64,000 nucleotides of DNA from contig NC_030680.2 in the NCBI RefSeq assembly GCF_000004195.4, positions 139,251,545 to 139,315,544 on the forward strand, read 5' to 3'. Shown here one piece after another: positions 10,345 to 21,479 of this stretch (within the stretch, counting starts at the first letter, position 1; each line of letters begins with the position of its first letter). The position numbers were made by a program, and so were the translations under genes. A model generated the notes under the pieces. It had not been told where the DNA came from and made no database searches. It saw only the letters and a list, made by a program, of their open reading frames with translations. The stretch comes from Xenopus tropicalis (lineage: Eukaryota > Chordata > Amphibia > Anura > Pipidae).

Positions 10345-11783
10345 CCACTGCTTCACCTGAACTAACACAGCAGAATCATTTAACCCACTGCTATCCAAGT
10401 AGTTTATCACAATCTTACTATTGGGGCGGCCATTTACCATGGCATAATAATGTTACACAACTGCTGCAATCTTGGAAGCAAACAACCCCACAACCATTAG
10501 AGATACTGCTGGGATATTGTCCCGGAATGCAAAAATCCATTCTATCTGTGGGCACATATCCCTTATATACTGTGGCCTTAAAAACTAATCTCAGCACCGG
10601 GCCATTATCCGGCAGCCATTACATGCATGAGCAGCAGGGCAATAACAATAAGATGTGCTTATTCCCCAGCTCTGGGGCTGTCCTTGCTTTATTTTTCATG
10701 TAAACACCTGAAATTCCAGCTACTGTATGTGCTCCCCACTACTGCAAAATCATTTTAGGGCCCGCTGAAACATCAGAAATCTGACTTCTTATGCAAACAT
10801 ATACTGTAATGGCTCACTAGCCTCGCCGGGCCCTCTGCATTCCTGGGGCCCCTGCAATTGCAGACTCTGCTGTTTTTTTTTTGTTGTGCCCTTGTACTAA
10901 TCCTAATATAAATATGCTCGGTGTGAAACTAGCCTCGCAGGCAGGATTTTCCCAGTTTAGGCGTGACAGTGCCATGAAAATGTGGAGATATAGTTACCCT
11001 TTAACTTTCACTGGAATGTACCAAGTAATGAAATATAAATAGAATGAATCCACATACAGTTCAAACACACTGACAGGCCGGGAAGTGCTGGTGAGAGGAA
11101 AGACTTACAGCTGGGATCTGCTCTAATGATCCGGTGCCGCCATAGCCTTTGAGTCGGGCGGCCATTAGTTCTACCCATTTGCAGAGCAGCAGCATTTGAA
11201 GAAGGAGTTTAAAAGAGTTTGTTTTCATGAGCCACTTGACATGGAACATCCCCAAAAGCCCCTGTCATCATTTTGAAGTGTCTTTCCCACAGGAACCATA
11301 TCTGTGCCACGGGAGCGCGACCCTCTGCAGCCAGAAGTGCCAGCGCCACAATGCTCTTACAAACCCCAAGAGATACTGCAATTGGATTCCAATGAAAAAG
11401 ATTAAACTCCAGCCACACAGTCCTAGCTGGGCCCCGGGCCCCCAGCAGAATTGGAAGACATATTAATAGTCAATCAGTACAATCTTGGCAAAGGCCCCCG
11501 ACAGTGGAAGGCAAGATGGTAGAACATCTGGACAAATGGACATGAAGCTGTCCAACTGTACTGAACCTGTGTGTCCAGCTCTGGGGTGTTCAGACATACA
11601 AAGTTTGGGGTGTAAAAATGGCTGCTTTGTTTTTATATTATCATTAGGGCTGTCTGTAACAAATACCCCCACAAATGTAGTGAGATCTCCCCAGGGCCAA
11701 CTTTAATGGCAGGAATAGTGACTTTGTGAGACCCCCATTAATGACAGTAGTAAAGTAGGATTCTTGGTGGGAGCTGTACACGA
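10345..11783. other. Mostly unassigned DNA
   Basis: No complete gene is recognised. A 132-codon plus-strand frame at 10305-10703 overlaps the small MITE and has no splice support. A weak candidate exon on the minus strand is listed separately at 11115-11171. Confidence 0.4.
11115..11171 (-). CDS. Weak candidate first coding exon
   Basis: On the minus strand, an ATG opens a 19-codon frame beginning MAARLKGYGG and ending in IPA directly before a donor that reads GCT|GTAAGTCTTT. The upstream pyrimidine stretch (CTCCTTCTTC, CTGCTGCTCTGC) ends in a mediocre TAG acceptor just before AACTAATGG. The -3 base of the start is C, which is not optimal. There is no CpG island or TATA box, and the peptide is not recognised. 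It could be chance. Confidence 0.2.
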
Positions 11784-12022
11784 AGGGGCATATTTATTAT
11801 GCTGTGTAAAACAAATTTGCTGGAAAAACGGTGTAAAAAGCTGTGTAAAATAAACGCCGTCCGAACGCCAGATTTTACACTATTATTTTACATTAGTTCC
11901 GGCAAAAGAAAAAACATGTAAAACAATTAGACTGATTTTGCACCGATTTTTACACGCCAAAGGCTGGCGATGTGTGGCGAATTTTATTGATGTTTTTTAC
12001 ACAGCATAATAAATATGCCCCT
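11784..12022. mobile_element. MITE with AGGGGCATATTTATTATGC ends
   Basis: The left end AGGGGCATATTTATTATGCT and the right end AGCATAATAAATATGCCCCT are perfect inverses, extending through TGTGTAAAA on both sides. The interior is rich in GTGTAAAA/TTTTACAC motifs in both orientations. It is 239 bp and non-coding. The target duplication is not clear; similar frog elements belong to the Tc1/mariner or Harbinger groups. Confidence 0.85.
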
Positions 12023-12585
12023 AAGATACTCCAAAACCAACTGAAGGGCTGTAGGTTGGGCAAAACTGACAAAGTCCTACTGCTGCCACCTTGCCCTACT
12101 GCATCTGTATTCCTTCTAACTGCTAGCCCGAGTGCAAGACAAGTTGCCCCCCAGTTGTATCCCACTAACAGTGGGGTGTGAGAGAATGGGTGAACATTGC
12201 AGCTCAGTCACTGCTTGGGCTCCGTGGGCCCCAGATTTGGTCACCAAGCAGCCAAACACCATTGTGCGTTTGGGTCCCAGGCGCTTTTAGTCCCAACCTG
12301 CCTCATGTTGCAACCATATTTAAATAAAGGCATTCTGCCTCAGCACAGTAATTACTTTCTGCATAGTATTTGGATTTAATATATTCATTAATTTGAGAGG
12401 ATATCATCTCAGTCTCAGCTCCTTTTTACTTCTCCCATAGCTCATCTTGTGCCGTAATGTTCCCAGACACTTTAACACCTGCCTTACTTACGCCCTAGTG
12501 TGCTAGGGAATGACTTTCACTGCCTCTTACTGGGGGGGCACTCAGTAATTTCTGATCAATCACATGCCCAGATGTGTATGATAGT
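12023..12585. other. Unassigned DNA
   Basis: No gene, RNA or repeat is recognised in this stretch. Confidence 0.4.
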
Positions 12586-13003
12586 TTAAAGGAGAAGTAA
12601 AGCCTAAAAAAATAATATTTCTAGAAATGCTATATATTATACAGAACTCACAGAGCTTCAGCAGCCCTATAACAGTAATGATCCAGGCTACATATCAATG
12701 TACACGTGGGTTACATGTAGCTGCAGCTCCTTATTTTAGTTCTTGCTAGGCCATCTATTGAGTGTCAGTGGCACTGCACATGCTCAGTGTGCTCTGGTGC
12801 AAACTAGCCAGCAGGAAATTAGATGAATCTGTCATTGAAACTGATGCTACGGGGATAATCATTACATTCTAATGCAGAATGGACTGGTTTCTATGCTGCC
12901 ATGTAATATGACTTTGAATTAATTACTAATCAGCCTTGTATTGTGAATTTTATATTGTGTATATGCAGAATATTGTGAGTCAGTCCCTTTAGCTCTCCTT
13001 TAA
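12586..13003. mobile_element. T2-family MITE, TTAAAGGAGAAGTAAAGCC end
   Basis: It starts at TTAAAGGAGAAGTAAAGCCT and ends at AGCTCTCCTTTAA, giving T2-type inverted ends with TTAA on both sides. The interior includes the GCACTGCACATGCTCAGTGT motif that is widespread in frog T2 elements. A fragment with the same left end lies at 39570-39720. Non-coding, 418 bp. Confidence 0.82.
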
Positions 13004-13522
13004 TACAGCCCCAGATCACAGCACCTGATAGTCTCTTCATTATAAGGATTTACAAGCAATCACACTTTGCCAATAATCTATACTTGTATTGGCTCTAAAT
13101 CTGCATGAGAGGGGTTAAATTATTCCCCCTCGGCCAAGCAAAAGAAGTTACGTTTTTTATGCACAGCTCAAGGGCTTCTTTCCATGAGATTTAAAGATTC
13201 TGCACAAAAACACCTGTCATTCTCCCAGCAATGTGCCCCGCCCCCCCCGGGTAAATAAGAGCCCCTCACACCGTGTGAGTCCAGCATCCGCAAACATGCC
13301 GGGATTGACAGTAAATCAGTGAGACTTGGCAGCTCTGTGATTCGCGCGTAGCGGTGCCCAATACGTGTTCCAAATGCACAAACGCCTGACAGCGGGGCGA
13401 GAGATTCAGGCACAGATCAGGCTGTAGGAGCGGCAGGAAACTGCTGATGTGGGCAAATGGCGGCAATGACTGACACTGAGCAAGGGGCTTAGGGAGAAAT
13501 TTGGGTCAGTACAGAACTGAGA
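13004..13522. other. Unassigned DNA
   Basis: No gene is supported. Two overlapping minus-strand frames near 13168-13466 have no splice sites or similarity. The part 13260-13460 is CpG-containing but too short for a CpG island. Confidence 0.4.
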
Positions 13523-15487
13523 TAACTGTGGGATAGTGTGTATAGTAGGGCAGGATGGTGTCAGGGAATGTAACTATGGGATAGTGTGTATAGTAGGGCA
13601 GGATGGTGTCAGGGAATGTAACTATGGGATAGTGTGTATAGTAGGGCAGGATGGTGTCAGGGAATGTAACTGTGGGATAGTGTGTATAGTAGGGCAGGAT
13701 GGTGTCAGGGAATGTAACTATGGGATAGTGTGTATAGTAGGGCAGGATGGTGTCAGGGAATGTAACTGTGGGATAGTGTGTATAGTAGGGCAGGATGGTG
13801 TCAGGGAATGTAACTATGGGATAGTGTGTATAGTAGGGCAGGATGGTGTCAGGGAATGTAACTATGAGATAGTGTGTATAGTAGGGCAGGATGGTGTCAG
13901 GGCGAGGGAATGTAACTATGGGATAGTGTGTATAGTAGGCAGGATGGTGTCAGGGAGAGGAATGTACTATGGGATAGTGTGTATAGTAGGGCAGGATGGT
14001 GTCAGGGAATGTAACTATGAGATAGTGTGTATAGTAGGGCAGGATGGTGTCAGGGCGAGGGAATGTAACTATGGGATAGTGTGTATAGTAGGGCAGGATG
14101 GTGTCAGGGAGAGGGAATGTAACTATGGGATAGTGTGTATGGTAGGGCAGGATGGTGTCAGGGAATGTAACTATGGGATAGTGTGTATAGTAGGGCAGGA
14201 TGGTGTCAGGGAGAGGGAATGTAACTATGGGATAGTGTGTATAGTAGGGCAGGATGGTGTCAGGGAGAGGGAATGTAACTATGGGATAGTGTGTATAGTA
14301 GGGCAGGATGGTGTCAGGGATGTAACTATGGGATAGTGTGTATAGTAGGGCAGGATGGTGTCAGGGAATGTAACTGTGGGATAGTGTGTATAGTAGGGCA
14401 GGATGGTGTCAGGGAATGTAACTATGGGATAGTGTGTATAGTAGGGCAGGATGGTGTCAGGGAATGTAAACTATGGGATAGTGTGTATAGTAGGGCAGGA
14501 TGGTGTCAGGGAGAGGGAATGTAACTATGGGATAGTGTGTATAGTAGGGCAGGATGGTGTCAGGGAATGTAACTATGAGATAGTGTGTATAGTAGGGCAG
14601 GATGGTGTCAGGGCGAGGGAATGTAACTATGGGATAGTGTGTATAGTAGGGCAGGATGGTGTCAGGGAGAGGGAATGTAACTATGGGATAGTGTGTATGG
14701 TAGGGCAGGATGGTGTCAGGGAATGTAACTATGGGATAGTGTGTATAGTAGGGCAGGATGGTGTCAGGGAGAGGGAATGTAACTATGGGATAGTGTGTAT
14801 AGTAGGGCAGGATGGTGTCAGGGAATGTAACTATGGGATAGTGTGTATAGTAGGGCAGGATGGTGTCAGGGAATGTAACTGTGGGATAGTGTGTATAGTA
14901 GGGCAGGATGGTGTCAGGGAATGTAACTATGGGATAGTGTGTATAGTAGGGCAGGATGGTGTCAGGGAATGTAACTATGGGATAGTGTGTATAGTAGGGC
15001 AGGATGGTGTCAGGGAATGTAACTATGGGATAGTGTGTATAGTAGGGCAGGATGGTGTCAAGGAGAGGGGATGTAACTATGGGATAGTGTGTATAGTAGG
15101 GCAGGATGGTGTCAAGGAGAGGGGATGTAACTATGGGATAGTGTGTATAGTAGGGCAGGATGGTGTCAGGGAATGTAACTATGGGATAGTGTGTATAGTA
15201 GGGCAGGATGGTGTCAGGGAATGTAACTATGGGATAGTGTGTATAGTAGGGCAGGATGGTGTCAGGGAATGTAACTATGGGATAGTGTGTATAGTAGGGC
15301 AGGATGGTGTCAAGGAGAGGGGATGTAACTATGGGATAGTGTGTATAGTAGGGCAGGGTGGTGTCAGGGAGAGGGGTTGTAACTATGGGATAGTGTGTAT
15401 AGTAGGGCAGGATGGTGTCAGGAATTGCTTTATTTGTTTATATGTAATGTGGGAATGTGTGTATAGTAAGGCAGAGGGTGTCAATGG
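13523..15487 (+). repeat. 48-bp minisatellite with 54-bp variants, about 39 copies
   Basis: The basic unit is 48 bp (GGATAGTGTGTATAGTAGGG then CAGGATGGTGTCAGGGAATG then TAACTATG). A longer 54-bp form carries a 6-base GAGAGG or GCGAGG insert. Because both lengths are multiples of three, the plus strand stays open for hundreds of codons as a 16-residue repeat (GIVCIVGQDGVRECNY); this is not a gene. Variants recur in blocks (see findings). A decayed last unit ends near 15487. No transposon ends are seen. Confidence 0.95.
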
Positions 15488-16279
15488 ATCTGTGTTGCCT
15501 TCTGTTGCTGCTAAACTGCAACTCCCAAATCTTACCAGGATTCTAGTGCCTGTAGTTTAATGCGAGCTGGAGAGCTGGGTTAGATTATTAATAATTAGAC
15601 CCTGCATGGGATATTTCATAGGATCTTACCCCCTGGACCACATTGACACTAGGCACAGCACTTCCAGCACCACTTTAGCTGTAGCTGAATTACACCTTAC
15701 AGCATCCCACATGTAGCCACTGGCAATGCTGGCTTAGACTTGACTATTGCCTATTCCGGGGAAGTCTCCTAAAGGATCTATACTATCTGTGCCAGTGATG
15801 ATTCCATATAATCCCCCCTGGCTCTCTTCATTCACATAAACCTGCGGGCAGTAATGCAGCTCTCTCTTCCCCACTGCTCAGCATCTCATTGATTTTATTA
15901 CTGTTTGTAGCCCTCCCAGCCCTCTGCCTTGTCTCACACACCACTAACACACTGAATACCAGATCCAACAGATTCATTGTGATTGGCTGGCAGAGCTGAG
16001 CTAGCCGTACACTAGCACAGAATGCTGGGAGTTGCAGTCAAAAGCATCTGCAGTGCCACCAATTTCAGTGCAGTGTATTCCCAATACCAGAGCTGTACCG
16101 CTGGGGATCGGCAGGGTAGATGTGGTCCCCAAACAATTATTCATACTACTTAATATGTATTATCTAAGGTTCCCTTTAACAGGACAGAATGGGCAGAGCC
16201 TCATTTTCAAATAAAATATGGCTGAAAACATAACTATAGAAACAAACTAGCCCTTTAAAAACGGTGGAAAGCTGTGGAT
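15488..16279. other. Unassigned DNA
   Basis: Contains AAACTGCAACTCCCAA-type motifs (15514, also ATGCTGGGAGTTGCAG near 16022) typical of decayed frog transposons. No complete element or gene can be drawn. Confidence 0.4.
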
Positions 16280-16600
16280 GGCTAGTTCAACTTTTCAATT
16301 GGTCTGCATTTTTTTTTAATTCATTTTTTTATTTTATTTTTTATTAAGTTAATTATTTGCCTTCTTCTTCTGCCTCTTTCCAGCTTTCAAATGGGGGTCA
16401 CTGACCCCGGCAGCCAAAAAACGATTGCTCTGTGAGGCTACCATTTTATTGTTGATTTTAATAACATATTCTTCTATTCAGGTCCTCTTCTATTCATTTT
16501 CCAGTCTATCATTCAAACTACTCCCTGGTTGCTAAGGTGATTTAGATCCTAGCAACCAGATAGCTGCTGAAACACCAAACTGGAATGCTGCTCAACAAAC
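16280..16600 (-). mobile_element. T2-like MITE (CTAGCAACC family), reverse
   Basis: Reverse-strand relative of 755-1090, 29505-29884 and 33313-33774. Landmarks on the plus strand, in order, are AACTTTTCAATTGGTCT, GGGGTCACTGACCCCGGCAG, GCTCTGTGAGGCT and CTGGTTGCTAAGG... CCTAGCAACCAG. A T-rich expansion sits at 16310-16345. Outer ends are diverged. Non-coding. Confidence 0.7.
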
Positions 16601-17539
16601 AGTTCCTCCTGATAGGCCAACAGACTGTGAAACATTGAGTGTGCTGCTGAGGACTCTGGGAGCTCCCGTCAATAGGAGGGCAAGCTGATATCTCTTTAAT
16701 ACTCATCAGAAACAAAGGGTGCCTACATAGGGCTAAATTGTGACGTACCCTATAAGTATTATGAACATGAAGGCTGGGGGCACTTGAGCCTGGAGACGCT
16801 AATGCATCTTATCTCCCCGCTTGTTAAGATGTCTCATTAGAGAGCGGCTGTCTGATGTTCAGGCGTAAGATACACAAACTGCTGCGAATCAAATCTCTTT
16901 GAAAAAGATCTGGCAGCGTTCATTCTCGGCCCGGCTCTATTCCCACTCCTCCCCTGCTGGGCCCAATGTCCCAAATTTCACTTGAGGCGCTGCTGCTGCT
17001 TAATCTTCCCCCAATACACATGATGTCCCAGCAGCTCTCCCTACTTAATGCCACGCTGGCCTCGTTACTCTGGTTGGGTTAAAGCTTATTACAGGACCAA
17101 AACCACCGCCACTAGGAAAAAACTGTGTATTTGCTTCTAAAGTAGCTGCTGTGTAGCCATGGGGACCGTCATTCAAGTTAAACAGGGCAATAGGGCCCAC
17201 TTTACACAGCAGATAACAGATAAACTGTGCAGCATACAATGGGTTTAGTTCTTACACAAGGAGATAACCTGGGGTCAAATTCATTCAGGACTGCAAAATG
17301 AAAACCCTTCTTATATACAGTAAAAGAGGACATAGTTTATTTGCAGCTGCTGGATGCACAGATCCACATTTTAAATAAAAAAAAAATTATTGGAACTTTA
17401 AACAGTTTTTAAGACCTTTGGTTGAAGGGCAACTAATTAGATTAGACTGTAGCGATGGCGGCTCCAAAGCTGCCAGTAAATTCATTAAATTCATTGTGAA
17501 ACGCTACCCTTTTCAGTCAGCAGTTCCGCACAGTGAGAA
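16601..17539. other. Unassigned DNA with a T2 fragment
   Basis: A short fragment at about 17135-17235 (GCTGCTGTGTAGCCATGGGG, AGCAGATAACAGATAAAC) matches the interior of the T2 MITE at 3199-3624. The part 16780-17040 is repeat-free, with TAAT/ATTA and GATAAG-like motifs, and is a weak candidate for non-coding conservation. No gene is recognised. Confidence 0.4.
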
Positions 17540-18303
17540 GGGATGCCTGTGTGTGCCATACTCTGACTGGCCTATGCTGCCTGTGTGTGCCATATTCTGC
17601 CTGCCCTATGCTGCCTGTGTGCCATACTCTGCCTGTCCTATGCTGCCTGTGTGTGCCATACTCTGCCTGCCCTATGCTGCCTGTGTGCCATACTCTGCCT
17701 GACCTATGCTGCCTGTGTGTGCCATACTCTGCCTGGCCTATGCTGCCTGTGTGTGCCATATTCTGCCTGCCCTATGCTGCCTGTGTGCCATACTCTGCCT
17801 GCCCTATGCTGCCTGTGTGTGCCATACTCTGCCTCCTATGCTGCCTGTGTGTGCCATACTCTGCCTGCCCTATGCTGCCTGTGTGTGCCATATTCTGCCT
17901 GCCCTATGCTGCCTGTGTCCTGTGTGTGCCATACACTGCCTGCCCTATGCTGCCTGTGTGTGCCATACACTGCCTGCCCTATGCTGCCTGTGTGTGCCAT
18001 ATTCTGCCTGCTTTACCCTGCCTGTGTGTGCCATATTCTGCCTGCCCTATGCTGCCTGTGTGTGCCATACTCTGCCTACCCTATGCGCCCTGTGCTGCCT
18101 GTGGGAGGTGAATATAGCATGGGCATTTGAAAATAATAGACAATTTTTGGTATATTTTTGTGTGCTACCACCATTAATGTGGTTACTGTCTTAAAACTAT
18201 TGTGATACATGGGTGTGGTTTCCACTGGCTTCCATTATCAGCCTTCCAACACGTAGGTTAGAAAAATTCTGTCCCTCAGTACCCCAGAAGTGGGACAGCA
18301 CAG
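17540..18303 (+). mobile_element. 5'-truncated hAT copy with 32-34-bp minisatellite
   Basis: The right part (18100-18303: ACCATTAATGTGG, TACATGGGTGTGGTTTCC, TGGCTTCCATTATC, CACGTAGGTTAGAAAAATTC, GTGGGACAGCAC) matches the right end of the complete hAT at 40220-41193. Its body, about 17545-18095, is a minisatellite with unit TGCCTGCCCTATGCTGCCTG + TGTGTGCCATACTC (34 bp, or 32 bp lacking one TG). The left end and target duplication are missing. Long cysteine/proline-rich open frames in three phases are repeat artefacts. Confidence 0.85.
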
Positions 18304-19892
18304 CTGTAGAGCATGCTTCCATCCTCCTATATGCCTCTCCCAACTTTGTTCTAACCCCGCCCATGTCTGTTTATGCCCCACCCTGACTAATCCATCACTG
18401 TCCCTTCAACAACCAACTCTTAACTTGCCCCATAGGCTCAAAATAACAACAATATAGAGGCCAACTGCTTCATATTAATATATATTTATCATTTCTCCAA
18501 TGGAAAGCTTTCCTTCCTACAAAAAAAATTCACCCACCACCCATGCCTTGCCACTCAAATTAATCTACCTGTCCAAGCTGCAAATCATAAAGCCTTTATA
18601 TAACTGTTGCCCAACCTGTTGTCCTTTATCTGCTGTGGAAGTACATTTCTCAGGGCCGACAAAGAGCCTAAAACTCCAATACCTTGCAAGTTATACGGCA
18701 ACCGTATGCCCTAAAATCCTTTTGTGCGGCTTTAGTTTCAATTTAAACAAATCTCTGACTGAGCTCAGGTAAATCATTTATAGGGTCACTCATTAATACG
18801 TAACCTCCTGTGCTCAAATACCAATTTCCTAGCCTCTGCTCTGTTAGACAAAAAGGTGGTAGCCCAGAACTACTTCCTGCCAATTAATCTTCTAAACTGA
18901 CAGATCTGATTGGGATAATAACACATATGGTAGGGCAATCAAGCTAGATATTAGTGGTGTAACTGCCATACAACAGACATGGGGGACCCAGGTGGGTCGG
19001 CAGTAAGGTTCCATCTGGCACCCATGTCTTTTTGGGTCAGGGCTGCCATTGAGCATATCAGGGCCTTAGCACGTGATGCACCATGGTTCCTGGTCCCCCC
19101 CTTACCTGCCTGGGCCCCTGGTGGGACTCCTGCTTGTCCCCCAATAATGGCCCTTCCTGTTTCTCTTTCCCTAACTCAAATGATCATGTAAGTGCCATAT
19201 AAAGACCAACACTGGGACCATCCCCGCTGGAGATTCACTTGAAGACTAATAAAAGCTGAGGCACGGGAAACAACCCCGCGTTATTTTTAAAATCTCTTTT
19301 ATGACAGCAGCCTGGATCCAGCCCTATTAGTAGTGCAATTAAAAATGAAAGGCAATTAGGGGAAACTGTACGCTAGCAGCAGTTCTCCTTTAAGTTCACT
19401 TGAGAAGCCGGAGCCGCACTTTGGTTCCCATCTCCGGAGCTGAATGAGCGGCTGTTAAAGTGTAATCCGCTCCCTTGTGTACCAGCCAAAGGTTCTGCAA
19501 GCTGCAAAGCAACCGGGCGTGAAAGCCTCTCTATATAAAGGCTTTGTCTCCCTCGGGACGGGAATGTGACAAATAGCAGCCTATGGCCAAGGTGTAAAGG
19601 CGAGCCCAACCCAGTACATTTTATCCATACAAATTGAAGCAAGCAGTATGACAGCTCACACAAACAGATAAACACAACTGTGCCCATTTATAATAAAAAT
19701 ACCCTGCCACTGGTAATGAATGAGGTATACTTTCCCTTTAATATTAGGAAACAATAAGAATGACTTTTTTTTACAGAAATGGGAATAAACATGGCACCAC
19801 CAGTGACACCAGTGCTTCACCAATCACAATGAGCCCATGAACATGCTGATTAATTCAGTTATTGAGCAGTCACAGATTGAGTTGTGGATAAC
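18304..19892. other. Unassigned DNA
   Basis: No complete gene. Splice-like sequences occur (CAG|GTAAAT at about 18766; minus-strand CAG|GTAAGG at about 19104) but without matching acceptors, and the second lies in GGCCCCTGGTGGGACTCCTG-type sequence that resembles decayed hAT. Decayed T2 ends appear at 19383-19396 (TTCTCCTTTAAG) and 19731-19742 (TTTCCCTTTAA). Confidence 0.4.
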
Positions 19893-20062
19893 GGTGAAGA
19901 CACATGGAGCTACTTATTAGCAGCTATGAAACACCAGAAAATACCCTGCCATAGACCATACTAAGAATTGTCTTTGCTAAAACACACATTACAATTATCA
20001 GTATTGTCTAATTTTGTAGCAGTGACAAGTAGCTGCTACTGGTAGCTCCATGTGTCTTCACC
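19893..20062. mobile_element. MITE with GGTGAAGACAC ends, copy 2
   Basis: The left end GGTGAAGACACATGGAGCTA is inverted exactly at the right end TAGCTCCATGTGTCTTCACC. The interior is close to the copy at 146-343 (AAACACCAGAAAATACCCTG, TATCAGTATTGTCTA, GTGACAAGTAGCTGCTACT). It is 170 bp and non-coding. Confidence 0.85.
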
Positions 20063-20069
20063 CAAGGCA

Positions 20070-20582
20070 GTTGCAGGTTGTGCTGGGTAGTGGGTCCGAG
20101 CAGGTTAAGGGTTGTGAGTTTGAGTTGCGGGCTGCAGGTCCGGGTTTCAAAAACTGGTTCCGCGCAGGACTTTGTATCAGAGTTTGTATGTTCTACCTGT
20201 GCTTGTGTTGGTTTCCTATCAAAAACATAAGCACAACCTGACCATAGTGTGTGTAAATGTAATAAGAACCTTAGATTGAAAGCTCTACTGGGTCAGTAAC
20301 CAGGCCCGGACTGGCAATCTGTGGGTCTGGCATATGCCAGAGGGGCTGCTGTAAGATGCCATAGACACTCACTATTTATTGGGTCGGTGGGCGGCTGTTT
20401 GGGCCTCTGTGTATTTGAATTGCCAGGACCTATTTTGAGTCCAAGTCCTGACCTGGCAGGAACTAATTGGAATGTGATAGGGACCTTAGATTGTTTTACT
20501 GGGACAGGGACTGGTAAAAATGATGTATAATCTCTGTAAAGCACTCTGGAATATGTTGGTGCTATATAAAGGATATTAATCA
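20070..20582 (+). mobile_element. V-SINE-like SINE remnant, interrupted by a hAT
   Basis: The segment 20180-20300 keeps a decayed SINE core (GAGTTTGTATGTTCTACC, GTTGGTTTCCTATC) and the tail motif TTAGATTGAAAGCTCTACTG. After the inserted hAT (20301-20455) the tail continues to 20582 with GGACCTTAGATTG, ACTGGGACAGGGAC, AATCTCTGTAAAGCACT and GCTATATAAAGG. A related SINE lies at 51894-52168. The 20070-20165 portion (GGGTTGTGAGTTTGAG) resembles a different decayed repeat. Confidence 0.6.
20301..20455. mobile_element. hAT-type MITE, CAGGCCCGGACTGG end
   Basis: The left end CAGGCCCGGACTGGC pairs imperfectly with the right end GTCCAAGTCCTGACCTG. Flanks TCAGTAAC (20293-20300) and GCAGGAAC (20456-20463) match at six of eight positions, consistent with an old 8-bp hAT duplication. 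The interior (AATGCCAGAGGGGCTGCTGT-like, CACTATTTATTGGG, TGTTTGGGCCTCTGTGTA) recurs at 51707-51893. Confidence 0.7.
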
Positions 20583-21479
20583 TTTTTTGTATTACAAGGA
20601 ACTCATACTAGAGACAATAAAAGACTAAAAGAGCACATAGTACTTAAGCCCATGTCAATATGGGTGCTGGGAGCTTCCCATTCCTGGTTTATAGGGTACA
20701 GACCCTCCCCCTGTACTAGAAGGCTGGGGTACAAAGACAATATGTTACTATGGCAAAACCAAAGGCTTGTTCGGCTCTGAACCGCACAGCTCCATGTGGG
20801 CAGTAAAAAAAAAAAAAAAGATTATTTGAACTAATTAGGGTCTCATCAATCTTCCCCAGAGATTCAATTTGAAATTCCAAAAAAGAAAGAGGAAAGAACG
20901 GTATTATCCGACATGTCTTTATTCCAGCCGGCGAACTAGTCAAACAGAAGAGGGAATGAGTTTGCCCCCCGCAGAGGTATAGAGCAGCAAGCGCAGCGCT
21001 CCCGCGGACGTGGGCTCCTAATGGAGGAAAATTACAGGCACCGAGCCGAGCAAATAGTTCCTAGCAATCACATCTTGCACTAAAAGGAAAATGACAGAAG
21101 GTATTTTACTTCTGCACAAAAGAAGCCCCTGTCTAAGCTTTCCCATTAAAATAAATATATAAATATTAGCACTCATTTAGCCTGCAAACGACATGATGTA
21201 ATGAGCTCTGTGGCCCGGGCGCAAATCTGTGCTACTCTTACAGGGGTGCTGTCACCCAAACATAAACACCCAACTAATGCCTGAAGGTAATGGGCCACTG
21301 CTAGAGATGGGAGCTTTGTTGGGGGGGGGGGGGGGAATAACTCGCTGTTCTTTCCTAAAACTCCTTAGTTTTGCTAGAACATGGGAGTGTCACTTCTGGA
21401 ACAAATATGCCTCCAAGGGTTTTCTGCCCCCCCCCCCCTCAAAACACCAATGGATTTTCTACAGCATGGAGGTACTATA
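20583..21479. other. Unassigned DNA with homopolymer tracts
   Basis: Holds an A run (20806-20819), a G run (21319-21335) and a C run (21427-21438). The section 20860-21215 is repeat-free and includes CGCGGACGTGGGCTCCTAAT and AATGACAGAAGG; it is a weak candidate for conserved non-coding DNA. No gene is recognised. Confidence 0.4.

Noticed and set aside
13536..15560. Plus-strand frames of 266 and 369 codons encoding a 16-residue repeat
   Set aside because: Product of the 48/54-bp minisatellite. Variants are shared as DNA blocks and single-base indels break the frame in several units.
17418..18194. Cysteine/proline-rich frames that could be taken for a small secreted protein family
   Set aside because: They lie on the hAT-borne minisatellite, are open in several frames, and recur inverted on the other strand at 40557-41096.
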